64,000 nucleotides of DNA from Pirellulaceae bacterium (GTDB lineage: Bacteria; Planctomycetota; Planctomycetia; Pirellulales; Pirellulaceae): positions 109,497 through 173,496 of the forward strand of contig BPJU01000014.1 in the NCBI GenBank assembly GCA_026004775.1. Reading direction: 5' to 3'. The notes beneath the pieces are model-generated. The model saw only the letters and a program-made list of their open reading frames with translations, searched no databases and was not told the origin of the DNA. A program made the translations under genes and the position numbers. This document shows positions 27,509 to 35,918 of this stretch, piece after piece; positions within the stretch are counted from its first letter, which is position 1; every line of letters starts with the position of its first letter.

Positions 27509-30500
27509 TTATCGGCGGCTGGAACCCACCAACCGCACCGGCAAATATTCCCATCGAGGTCCCACCATGCCGCCATCAGTGGCGACCTGAAGAGCTCGCT
27601 GGCCCGGCCGCAGACGGAATGGCCGCCACGGGTCGGTGGGTGTGGGGGGGCCCGCAAACTGCGGCGCAGCAGAAATTGCCGGACCCGGAAATAGTCGCAA
27701 CGATCCCTCCAGGCGATTATTCGGCGCGAGTGCCCCCGACGGCATCCAGATGATGTTCCCCGCCCCTTGAGCTTCCGCGGAGTCTAAGATACTCGCCGGA
27801 TAGCTCATGAAGGGACTGTGATCGGAAATAATCAAGTTATCGTTGCAGCGGGAAAAGGCAGGGCATTTGTCCCGCGCTACTACCACCACAGGCACACCGA
27901 AAAAACTGCACCGATTTATGTCTTTGTAAAAAACATCAGAATATTCCTGGTACATCGTTGTTACTGCTACAGCACTTTGAGCGAATACGTTGTTATTGAA
28001 TGCCAAAACAGAAGCGCCACCGTTTCCTCCTGTCACAAATGCGGACAAAGTAGCAGCCAGATCCCCTTTATTGGGAACTGAGTCCACTGGAGACAACGCC
28101 AACACGTTTTCGCACCAGGTCAATCGCGAATAGTCACCGCTGTGGCTAGCCAGCCAGCATCTCGTGGTCGTCCGGTTTTTGATGCCCATGGCCGGAAGCG
28201 GCGCAAGATCAGTAGCTATAGAATTGGTCAGCCGGAAAAAAGCGGTGTCAACCAGTATCAGGCCGTGTTGGGTATTGGTAGATGCTTCGGCGCGAAAATC
28301 TACGCCGTCGATGACAACGGCGTAACAGCGCAGACCCAACAGCCACAGACCTGGGGTACCTTGACCCCAAGCGTCAGGAATCGGCCCCTGCTGCACCGAT
28401 TGACGAAGTACAATCACTGGCCGCTGATTGTCTTTAGCGCGAATGGTTATAGACAGCAAATCGTCACGGTATATCACGGCACGAGCGGGGGTGGTTCGGA
28501 AATCCCGAACCGGCACATATTCGGCGCTGTCAACGATTTCGATGATGTCGTCATCTTGAGCCGCGGCCAGGGCGTCCTCGACCTTCGAATACGGCTGACC
28601 TTCCTGACCTACGTAAAGAATGCGCGGGCGGCCCCGCGCCACCGCCGAGCGCTCTGGTCGTTCAGCACGCGTGCACACCATAGCTAAAGCCGGCGGCAAC
28701 TGTGAGATGTCCGCCCCCGGAGTTTCCGAAAACCCCCTCGGCAATCGCTTTGCATTCCGCTCAAAATGCGGTAGGAAATCCCACTCGAACGTTTCTGTCA
28801 AACAATGGCCCAAAGGATAGACCCGAAACATCGGATCGACTTCTACCACGTCGCTCGGCCCCAGTCCCAAGGCGTCGCAAAAGGTCCGGAAATTCACCGT
28901 GGTACTTCCTCGGCCGGCTCCAAATCGGCTGAACTGGAAAACCACTACTTCAGCCATCCGGCAGGAGAACTGGCCAAGTGCCAGCCACGAAGCCAGGTCA
29001 GGCGGTGCCGACCCGGTCAGTTCGATAAACGAATGAGGCCGCGCGTAGGGACCGACGAGAATGGAACGCACGATTTCAAATTGCAACAGTTCCCGTTCTT
29101 TCTGAGTGTTAGACGTCGCCAGGTTCGTCGACAACAAACCGGAAATTCCGTAGAGTGTGGCATGTGACAATTTGACGGAGCAGGGCTGGGTTACGTCGTC
29201 AACACGGATAAACGGAGCCGCCAGGCCAGCCCATAAGAGCTGGTCTGCCTGAAGTTCAACAGCGCCACTGCCGGTGGCTGACAAGCACGAGCCAAGTCGG
29301 GCTCCGCGCACGAAGGTTCGCGTCAACTGGATCTGCAACGGTAATGGGGCGCTGGTCGATGTACATTCTACCAGCGGAATGCCCTGATCCGGCACGACTC
29401 GTAGATCCGGCGGAGCCACCGTGACCGTGCAGTCTTCCAGCGTAATCCGGCCAGACGTCAGATGAAACACTGCGCTCAGTTGTTCATCGCGGTGTCCGGA
29501 CATGGCCAAGTGGATTTTCCGAAAAGTCAGATCCAAACGATCTCCCTGGAAGAGAGCCGGCATCACCGCGCCGTCCATTTTATTCAGACGCTGCCGTACG
29601 ATCGGCCAGTAATCCACCCCTTCGCGACTGTCGCCCACAATTGTCAATGGCGTTTTGCCCGTCAAGTCAACAGGAGCTATTTCCAGCGGACCGCGATGGC
29701 GGATGAGGATCGTGTCATTGGGCTGTGCTTGCTGGAACGCGGCGTTCAAGTCAGGAATCTCGTTCGGTCCGGTTCCAACCACCAGTACCCGTCCCGCTCC
29801 AGACGGCGTGGCAGCGCTGGGTGGACTGGGGGCCCCCGTACTCGGCTCGGTCAAGGCCATCGACTGAGTATCCGGGGGAAGTATCGCGATCTCTTGGGCA
29901 AAGCGGTTGGCGTCCAGCAATTCTAACTGGCCGGTTCCTCGGTCTACGTAGTAGACCAGGCTTGTTTGCACTACGGACGGATCCCCTGACAGTATTTGGC
30001 CAGAAGCCGCAAGGGCGATTGACTGAGCGCCTGGCAAGAGTACGGCGTGCCATCGGGGAAACCACGTCCCGCCAGGGCTTCCGTGGAATTGCGTCACCAG
30101 GCTCGGCCCCGTCGCCATGGCCGCCAAGGCTTGGTCCGGACATACGGCCCAGCACGCAAAACCGGAGTCGCCGGAAGATTGCCATGACCAGTCACACGCA
30201 TAGTCGGCAATGTGGTCGAACAGGTCTGTTGCATGCTTGTAGGACCACTCGTAGCCGGCAAAGATATTCAAATCCCGATGCGACCCTAAACTTTCACCGT
30301 GACTGCTCCAGAAATGCGCTGTCGCATCGCTTCCCTCGGTACGACAACTGATCCACGAGCCCGCCGGATCGATCACCAACTGGGTGATAGCAACCGTGCG
30401 GCATGGAATGGATGCTACAAACGTGCTGAGGTCGGCCTTGATTATATGGACTTGGCCATCGAGCACTACTGCCAGATCGCCGGTTCGTGCTGCGTCGACG

Positions 30501-33352
30501 TAACTGCACACAGACAAGCTGTTGCCGGAGGAGAGTTGTCCGCTGACGGTCCAGATCCACCGCCCCTGCTCGCGCTTGGCCTCCACATCCCAGACGAAGA
30601 TACCTTGACCATTGGCGGCAAAGAGAACTTCACCATCGGGGCTGAATGCCAGAGCGGTCGCGGCCAGGGGTATTGAGCTGGTGGTTTGGCCGGACGCGTC
30701 ATAGATTGTGGTACCATCATCCGATCCTTGGGCCCAGCCTCCCGCGGGATGCCAGGCCCAGGCTGCCACGCGCGGCGTGCTTTGCGCGGGCGCTGCAATC
30801 AGTTCGGCGGTAGCCGCCTGCGTATCCCATTGTCGCACGGCACCATCGTCGTACCGGCACCACAGGTGGCGGGAATCGCTGGCCCACCACAGTCCGCCGG
30901 CGGCGATGCCGGTCGGCACTCCTGTTGGCAAACTGCGAACGTTTCGCCCGTCCGCGTCGCATAGCCACACGCCGGTCGGATCACCGGCTGCCAGCCACTT
31001 GCCATCAGCGCTCCAGCGCACCACATGCGCCGGGCGTTCCGATTCCCAGATCAACTTGCCGTCACGGCTCCAGACCCGTACACTTCCTGCCTGGCCACCG
31101 CAGACGGCGATGCGGCTGCCGTCAGAGTTCCAATCGCAGTCGACCCATCTTCCGCTTGCATGTCCCGGCAGGATCTGTTTCAAGGTCCAACCAGCCGTTT
31201 CAAAAATCCGCACATGCCCGTCGCATGAGGCAACCGCGATGAGTTGCCCGTCGGGACTTGGCCGAGCCAGCGTCGCGGCGCCTCGCGGCCAGATCGTATC
31301 GACGTTCCAGCGGGCAACCCCACGAAACCTGCACGGCTGCAGGGCGATTCCGGGTAACAAGGTCCATTGACCGAAGGGCTTGCTGAGGTTGGCACTTCGA
31401 GGCGATTCGGAAGCGGCTGGCCACGTACCCGGTGCAATGGGCCAGTCCAAGGGCCATGCCGCGACGGACGTCCTGGGACGAAACGCTGTCGGGGAGCGCT
31501 GGCCACCGACCATGATCAGCGGTGAAGATTTTCTTCGCAACGTGACGGGTAAATCACGCAGTTCCCCAGCCGACAATGAAAGCTCGACTTGCAGCGGTTC
31601 ATAATTCGGGACTTCGACTCTCAGAAGATGCGGTCTTCCGTCGGCTGGAACAGTCACGCCCAACTTACCGGACTCGTCCACAATGGATTCGACAGGGTGG
31701 CCATCGAGCCAAGCTGAAGCCGAGCTCCAGTTGCTACCTTCCGCCACCAGGAATACGGTCCCGGGCTTTGGCGGTATCAGCCAGAGCACGGCCACCAGGG
31801 CAAAGGCGATCGCCGCGGTGATAATGGCCGGCACGTACCAGCGATGGCGCAGCCACTGGCCGCCGCGCGCGATGAAAACGGTCCACTTGCGCTTGCGCCG
31901 CACCGCCGCGTCTTTGCCCCGCGGATGAACCTGGATAATCGGCATTGTTGAGCGATCGCTCGCCGGATGGCCGGTCTGAGGCACGGCTCGGGAAGGTGCG
32001 GCCTGGTGAGAGGCTGTTTTGGAAGGCTGGTCCGAATGTGTTTCTTGCCGCGCCCGAATGGAACTGGTGTCCATCATGCTGGGCGAAGCAGCATCTGCCG
32101 ATGCCTGAGTGCCCCCGGTCGCTGCCTGGACGCCCATGTCGACTGTTTCGGCCAAGAGGGGCGACTGCTGGCTGGAGAGGCTTACCGTGGGCGATGTACC
32201 GCTCGATGCCGGTGAACTTCCCGTTGTGGAGGCTTCCAGGGACACACCCGACGTGCGCTGCAAAACGCCTGTTCCTTCGCCCACGGCTTCGGGTACAGCA
32301 GCGGCCAACGCCGCGATCACCTGCTCCATAGACTGGAAACGATCCTCGGGACGTTTGGCCACCATGCGCTGGAAGACCTGATCCAGGCTGGCTGGGACTC
32401 CCCTGACACACGCCACCAAGGCCGGGGCCGGCTGCTGCCGATGAGCCACCAGCCGATCGATGATGGTGGCTCCCGTAAACAAGGGGCGTGCGGTCAACAG
32501 GTAATAAAGTGTACACCCCAGGCTGTAGATGTCGCTGCGGGCATCAACCGAATGGGCGTCCACCGCCTGCTCGGGAGACATGTAGTCGACCGACCCCATG
32601 ACCGCGCCGGTGCGCGTTAAACTTTCGTCCAACTCTTCCGAATCCAAGTCCCACCGAGCCAGACCCATGTCCAGGATCTTGACCGTGCCGTCGGAACTCA
32701 AAAGCAAGTTGCTGGGTTTGATGTCGCGGTGCACAATGCCGTGGGCATGCGCGTGAGCCAGACCTCGAGCCGCTTGAAGCGTGTAGTTCGTGGCGGTGAC
32801 TACGTCCAGAGGTCCAGATTGGCGCACTTTGCGCATCAGATCCGTTCCGGGAACGAATTCCATCACCAGATAGTGCACCCCTCGAGCCTCTCCGGCATCG
32901 TAAGCCGTAACGATATTCGGGTGCACCAACTTGGCGGCAACTTCTACTTCGCGATTGAATCGCCGCACTGCGTCTGCGTCTTTAAGCACGCGGGGCGAAA
33001 TCACTTTGATCGCCACTTCGCGCTTCATCTTCCGGTGAATGGCTCGATACACCTGCCCCATCCCGCCTTCACCCAGGCGCCCTGTGATCTCGTACGGGCC
33101 GAGCACCAGTAAGGGTTTGTCCTGAGTGGCCAAGGCTTCAACTTGCCAGGCGGTCAATGGCCACTGATCCAGAACCTTGGCCGCCAATCCCGCTGTAGAA
33201 CGTTCCGACGGCCCAAGACTCTCCCACAAAGCCTGTACCTCGGCTTTAGATAACAATCCGCTATGGACCAGACGGGAAGCCAACTGCTGGGGGGAGATTG
33301 GGAGCTTCTTCAGATCCGATGCGACCGTGCCCAGATCGCCATCTGCGGACAT
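27509..33352 (-). CDS. Giant Ser/Thr protein kinase with WD40-like and beta-helix extracellular region
   Basis: A 1947-residue single-pass membrane kinase. Residues about 85-350 are a Hanks-type kinase domain: glycine loop GRLGEGGMGQVYRA, Lys in VAIKVI, HRDIKPSNLLL, a DMG in place of DFG (LDMGLAR, frequent in planctomycetes), and GSVDYMSPEQ. A Ser/Thr/Pro-rich linker of 150 residues leads to a transmembrane helix (about 505-528, IITAAIAFALVAVLWLI). Then comes a PEGA-like stretch (WLDGHPVESI..., VPNYEPLQVELS), WD40-like repeats (PSPDGQLIAVASCDGHVRIF, WNSDGSRIAVCGG) to about residue 1050, and a C-terminal part with beta-helix character (VLVVGTGPNEIPDLNAAFQQ, RILYVGQEGQPYSKVEDAL). ATG at 33352 follows GGGAC; a GTG at 33370 is an alternative. 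It probably senses an extracytoplasmic signal. Partners are unknown. Confidence 0.9.
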   Translation of the reverse strand: MSADGDLGTVASDLKKLPISPQQLASRLVHSGLLSKAEVQALWESLGPSERSTAGLAAKVLDQWPLTAWQVEALATQDKPLLVLGPYEITGRLGEGGMGQVYRAIHRKMKREVAIKVISPRVLKDADAVRRFNREVEVAAKLVHPNIVTAYDAGEARGVHYLVMEFVPGTDLMRKVRQSGPLDVVTATNYTLQAARGLAHAHAHGIVHRDIKPSNLLLSSDGTVKILDMGLARWDLDSEELDESLTRTGAVMGSVDYMSPEQAVDAHSVDARSDIYSLGCTLYYLLTARPLFTGATIIDRLVAHRQQPAPALVACVRGVPASLDQVFQRMVAKRPEDRFQSMEQVIAALAAAVPEAVGEGTGVLQRTSGVSLEASTTGSSPASSGTSPTVSLSSQQSPLLAETVDMGVQAATGGTQASADAASPSMMDTSSIRARQETHSDQPSKTASHQAAPSRAVPQTGHPASDRSTMPIIQVHPRGKDAAVRRKRKWTVFIARGGQWLRHRWYVPAIITAAIAFALVAVLWLIPPKPGTVFLVAEGSNWSSASAWLDGHPVESIVDESGKLGVTVPADGRPHLLRVEVPNYEPLQVELSLSAGELRDLPVTLRRKSSPLIMVGGQRSPTAFRPRTSVAAWPLDWPIAPGTWPAASESPRSANLSKPFGQWTLLPGIALQPCRFRGVARWNVDTIWPRGAATLARPSPDGQLIAVASCDGHVRIFETAGWTLKQILPGHASGRWVDCDWNSDGSRIAVCGGQAGSVRVWSRDGKLIWESERPAHVVRWSADGKWLAAGDPTGVWLCDADGRNVRSLPTGVPTGIAAGGLWWASDSRHLWCRYDDGAVRQWDTQAATAELIAAPAQSTPRVAAWAWHPAGGWAQGSDDGTTIYDASGQTTSSIPLAATALAFSPDGEVLFAANGQGIFVWDVEAKREQGRWIWTVSGQLSSGNSLSVCSYVDAARTGDLAVVLDGQVHIIKADLSTFVASIPCRTVAITQLVIDPAGSWISCRTEGSDATAHFWSSHGESLGSHRDLNIFAGYEWSYKHATDLFDHIADYACDWSWQSSGDSGFACWAVCPDQALAAMATGPSLVTQFHGSPGGTWFPRWHAVLLPGAQSIALAASGQILSGDPSVVQTSLVYYVDRGTGQLELLDANRFAQEIAILPPDTQSMALTEPSTGAPSPPSAATPSGAGRVLVVGTGPNEIPDLNAAFQQAQPNDTILIRHRGPLEIAPVDLTGKTPLTIVGDSREGVDYWPIVRQRLNKMDGAVMPALFQGDRLDLTFRKIHLAMSGHRDEQLSAVFHLTSGRITLEDCTVTVAPPDLRVVPDQGIPLVECTSTSAPLPLQIQLTRTFVRGARLGSCLSATGSGAVELQADQLLWAGLAAPFIRVDDVTQPCSVKLSHATLYGISGLLSTNLATSNTQKERELLQFEIVRSILVGPYARPHSFIELTGSAPPDLASWLALGQFSCRMAEVVVFQFSRFGAGRGSTTVNFRTFCDALGLGPSDVVEVDPMFRVYPLGHCLTETFEWDFLPHFERNAKRLPRGFSETPGADISQLPPALAMVCTRAERPERSAVARGRPRILYVGQEGQPYSKVEDALAAAQDDDIIEIVDSAEYVPVRDFRTTPARAVIYRDDLLSITIRAKDNQRPVIVLRQSVQQGPIPDAWGQGTPGLWLLGLRCYAVVIDGVDFRAEASTNTQHGLILVDTAFFRLTNSIATDLAPLPAMGIKNRTTTRCWLASHSGDYSRLTWCENVLALSPVDSVPNKGDLAATLSAFVTGGNGGASVLAFNNNVFAQSAVAVTTMYQEYSDVFYKDINRCSFFGVPVVVVARDKCPAFSRCNDNLIISDHSPFMSYPASILDSAEAQGAGNIIWMPSGALAPNNRLEGSLRLFPGPAISAAPQFAGPPTPTDPWRPFRLRPGQRALQVATDGGMVGPRWEYLPVRLVGSSRR

Positions 33353-33658
33353 AACTTGTCCCTTGAGCACTTGCTAAACGCCGGCCATTGCGCAGGCCAA
33401 GCGTATCCGCGTCGAAAGGAACAGCTATCCAGCCCCGAACCGCCTGAATACTGGGCCTCCCCATTAATCTAGCAAACGGTGAGGCGGGTTACAAGCAAAA
33501 AGTGGGGTTTGCCGCATGGCGAACTGTCTACCCGGATAGCGTCCAGCTTCATCGGTTTGCGGCCAGGGACGTTCAATTCGGATTCGGCCCGCAACGCCGG
33601 TGCATGCCTTTGATAGACCGCACCGTGCGGCTCAGGTCGGTTCGGCGCTTTCAACGCA

Positions 33659-33955
33659 TCAGTCGTTTCGCTCCCAAAAACTCTCGACATATGCAAGCGC
33701 TTCTTTCAGGGCGACCCCAGTGGATTGCTTGTACGCCTTGACGGCTTCGATTTTTCTGCCCTGTCGGATGAGCTCCAGCACTTCGGGATCAACTTCCGAT
33801 TGCCAGTCGATATCCAGATGTTTCAGGATTGCATCGAGTTTGCGTTCTTGCCTCAGCAGTTCTCGACGAAGTGTGGCGAAGTTCCTGTTGTGAATCACGA
33901 TGGAGACAATCAGGAAGACATAAACCAGTAACACCAGAACAGAGTTTGTATCCAT
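33659..33955 (-). CDS. Small membrane protein with ribosomal L7/L12 C-terminal-like domain
   Basis: A 98-residue protein with one N-terminal transmembrane helix (residues 5-21, SVLVLLVYVFLIVSIVI), a charged coiled linker (LRRELLRQERKLDAILKHL), and a C-terminal 40-residue segment that looks like the bL12 C-terminal fold (EVLELIRQGRKIEAVKAYKQ then TGVALKEALAYVE). GGGAG lies about 7 nt before the ATG at 33955. L7/L12-like membrane proteins of this size occur in several phyla; their role is not known, but they are not ribosomal. It precedes the giant kinase by 306 bp on the same strand. Confidence in the gene is high, in the domain analogy moderate. Confidence 0.82.
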   Translation of the reverse strand: MDTNSVLVLLVYVFLIVSIVIHNRNFATLRRELLRQERKLDAILKHLDIDWQSEVDPEVLELIRQGRKIEAVKAYKQSTGVALKEALAYVESFWERND

Positions 33956-34569
33956 ATTCGTCTCCCGATCAATGGGATCTACGTTAAACCAATCCGATTC
34001 AGCCGATGGTCAGCCGTGCGGCAAGTTGTGGTCCGAGGCGCTGCGGCCGTTGGCTACGACCAGCGGTGCTCCGAATTCTGATCGTGTCCGGCACGATGAC
34101 GCGTGCCGGGCCACGGGTGACGCTTGCAGAGCCCGACAAAGATCTTCACAGCTCTCGTTCCTTGCTTTGCATAAAGTAGGCAGATGACTTCCTGCCAACC
34201 TCGTGGCCAAGAAGCCGACATCTGGTAACGTTCAGGCCCAGTGAGAACGCGACCTTTCCTCCCAAAACCTTCGAGATATTCTTCGATTGTTGTTTGTCAT
34301 TGTTTACCGAACGATACGGAAAAGCGGAGCAGTGAGGTTCGGATTCGCGGAGCGCTTGCGCGTTCCTCAGGCCCGGTGAACGCTTCGCGCGCTATTTAGT
34401 TTGCGGAGGTCTTGCGACTTCCGCTCGGGTCCAAGAAACGTGCCAACGAATTTTTTTCGCTACGCGGTAAACAATCACGCACATGCGGACAAAGCACGGG
34501 CCGAGCGGCTCGCCTTGCCGCCCCAAAGCCGATTTGGCTCTCGTGGTGGCGGCCCGTGTTTGCCTGCAC
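33956..34569. other. Intergenic, no gene recognised
   Basis: About 610 bases between the divergent small membrane gene and the terminator of the Cys-rich peptide gene. Frames here are shadows with skewed composition. Two short related strings (CAGGCCCAGTGAGAACGC near 34230 and CAGGCCCGGTGAACGCTTCG near 34370) suggest a degenerate short repeat. I see no RNA gene. Confidence 0.45.
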
Positions 34570-34611
34570 AAAAGGCGGGGCCCCAGGTGGCTCTTTCCCC
34601 AAGGCCCCGCC
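34570..34611 (-). terminator. Rho-independent terminator of the Cys-rich peptide gene
   Basis: Read on the minus strand this is GGCGGGGCC, a loop of about 20 nt, GGCCCCGCC and then TTTTGT. The 9-bp stem is perfect and GC-only, and it begins 20 nt after the stop codon of the 48-residue gene. It is the clearest terminator in the window and supports the small gene as a real transcription unit. Confidence 0.85.
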
Positions 34612-34631
34612 CGCGTCTGGAGCCGGGCTGG

Positions 34632-34778
34632 TTATCGAGCCTGATTCAGCGGACAGCACGCCGGACACGGCAACTGTTCACCGGTCACCGGGCAAGTATA
34701 GTTGCTCGCCGAGTAGACCAGTCCTCCGGCCACGGCCACCGTCAGGGCCAACAACGCGCCCCATAGCCACATACGCAT
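34632..34778 (-). CDS. 48-residue Cys-rich single-pass membrane peptide
   Basis: A very small gene, easily missed. The ATG at 34778 has a strong ribosome-binding site (GGGAGGTG, 7 nt spacing) and the stop is followed by a perfect terminator hairpin. The peptide has one transmembrane helix (residues 4-22, WLWGALLALTVAVAGGLVY) and a tail with four cysteines: Cys29, Cys38, Cys41 and Cys42 in TCPVTGEQLPCPACCPLN. The two CP pairs resemble a zinc ribbon or a soft-metal-binding site. A MerR-type promoter about 400 nt upstream points toward this gene, and the regulator with a metal-type Cys triad is encoded divergently. The likely role is binding or handling a thiophilic metal (Hg, Pb, Zn, Cd) at the membrane; this is inference. 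I do not recognise a named family. Confidence 0.78.
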   Translation of the reverse strand: MRMWLWGALLALTVAVAGGLVYSASNYTCPVTGEQLPCPACCPLNQAR

Positions 34779-35184
34779 GGCACACCTCCCACAAAGCGAA
34801 CAGACCCCGCTGCGTATCGACTCCCGACCAGCCCCAGCGGGGCAGCCGGCCAGCCGGTATTCCCACAAGAGTACCCTTGTATCCCGCTCGATCGTATCTG
34901 TACCCACGTCTGTACTCCCTGCCGCATCCCGGCGCAACATCGGCGGGCAGCCATGCCTGCCGCCCCGCAGCCGTTTCTTGTTACACGGCCATCCCCACGC
35001 TCCTCGACGGAGATTTCGGCGCAGACCAGGTCTGGAAGCAATGTACCTCCGGTACGCTTGCAGAGCCGATTGTCCGGAACTGCGCTCAGCACGTAACTCT
35101 CTTGTGTGGCACAGGCGGGTTTCCAGTGCACTTTTCGGCTCCTCATTCGGGTCCAACCCGTTGCAGCGTCGCGCTCACACTGGT
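34779..35184. other. Long leader between MerR-type promoter and the small gene
   Basis: About 400 bases that would be transcribed leftward from the MerR-type promoter before reaching the 48-residue gene. Three minus frames are partly open, but none has a convincing start: one from an ATG at 35146 lacks a good ribosome-binding site, and another contains a Tyr/Gly/Arg-rich run (EYRRGYRYDRAGYKGTL) without an upstream start codon. A GC-rich inverted repeat (CGGCAGGC...GCCCGCCG) lies near 34950. It may be a leader RNA or a decayed gene. Confidence 0.4.
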
Positions 35185-35216
35185 ATTATCGACCTTGAAC
35201 CTAGGTGTAAGGTCAA
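35185..35216 (-). promoter_or_regulatory. MerR-type promoter and operator, leftward
   Basis: On the minus strand: -35 TTGACC (35211-35216), a 20-bp spacer, and -10 GATAAT (35185-35190). The overlong spacer is the hallmark of MerR-family promoters, where the regulator untwists the DNA. It contains the dyad ACCTT-GA-ACCTAGGT-GT-AAGGT (35192-35213), symmetric around CCTAGG. The merR-like gene starts 72 bp away on the opposite strand, so the site probably also controls its own regulator. Confidence 0.82.
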
Positions 35217-35287
35217 GTCGAGTGCAAGCACTTTTCCCCATTAAACGGACTATCGCCACAAATGTTCTCCACACAAGGGTTTACGTC

Positions 35288-35737
35288 ATGCCAGAGACGA
35301 TACGCTACACGATCGGGCAATTGGCTCAAGGGGCGGGGGTACCGATAAGTACCGTTCGCTATTACGAGCGGGCGGGATTGTTGTCGCCTGTCGATCGAAC
35401 GAACGCGAACTATCGCGTATACGACGAGCAGTCTCTGGAGAGGCTGCAATTTATCCGTGCCGCACAGCGCACCGGGTTTGCGCTGGACGATGTGCGGCAA
35501 TTGCTGGACCTTCAGGATGAGGGAGCTTCGGCGTGCCGTGACGTACAGCAGATCATTGGCAGCCGACTTGCGGAGATCGAAGCGCGCCTGCGCGACTTGC
35601 GGCATATACAGCGCGTATTGAAAAGGGCCCTGGTGCGATGCCGCGAATCGGAACGACAAGGCACATGCAGTGTCATTACCGAGTTGAAGCAAACCCAGAA
35701 GCGGAACTCTCAGCGAGTACGAAAAAGCCTGCAATAA
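35288..35737 (+). CDS. MerR-family metal-responsive regulator (Hg/Pb-type Cys triad)
   Basis: A 149-residue MerR-family activator. The N-terminal winged helix includes YTIGQLAQGAGVPISTVRYY and ERAGLLSPVDRTNANYRVYD; a long dimerisation helix follows (SRLAEIEARLRDLRHIQRVL). Three cysteines are placed at 83, 118 and 127, with spacings of 35 and 9, exactly those of the Hg-binding triad of Tn501 MerR (82, 117, 126) and of PbrR. So it should sense a thiophilic metal, most likely Hg or Pb. The ATG at 35288 begins at the conserved domain; the frame is open upstream to 34412, but that part is a shadow of the opposite strand. The MerR-type operator lies between this gene and the divergent Cys-rich peptide gene. 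No merA, merT or efflux pump is visible nearby. Confidence 0.9.
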   Translation: MPETIRYTIGQLAQGAGVPISTVRYYERAGLLSPVDRTNANYRVYDEQSLERLQFIRAAQRTGFALDDVRQLLDLQDEGASACRDVQQIIGSRLAEIEARLRDLRHIQRVLKRALVRCRESERQGTCSVITELKQTQKRNSQRVRKSLQ

Positions 35738-35918
35738 AAACTATTTCGCGACTCGAGACGATATCGCTCCCTAACCACGGTACGAAGCGCCTCTTAACCG
35801 AATAGGCGCTAATGATGTGCCTACACTGGCGACGGCGGGCCACGATGGAGTTAGTCGGTTGGGCCGATCCAATAGTAGTGCCAGGGGTTCACTGCTAAAA
35901 CTATTTCAGAGCATGCTC

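Noticed and set aside
27509..33352. Kinase called inactive because DFG is DMG
   Set aside because: The Asp is retained, HRD and Lys are intact, and DMG is common among planctomycete kinases, so activity is expected.
34412..35287. Long plus-strand extension in front of the MerR-like gene
   Set aside because: The frame is open by chance; its Pro/Ser/Arg-rich translation has no domain, covers the MerR-type promoter and the antisense of the Cys-rich peptide gene, and the conserved MerR domain begins at 35288.
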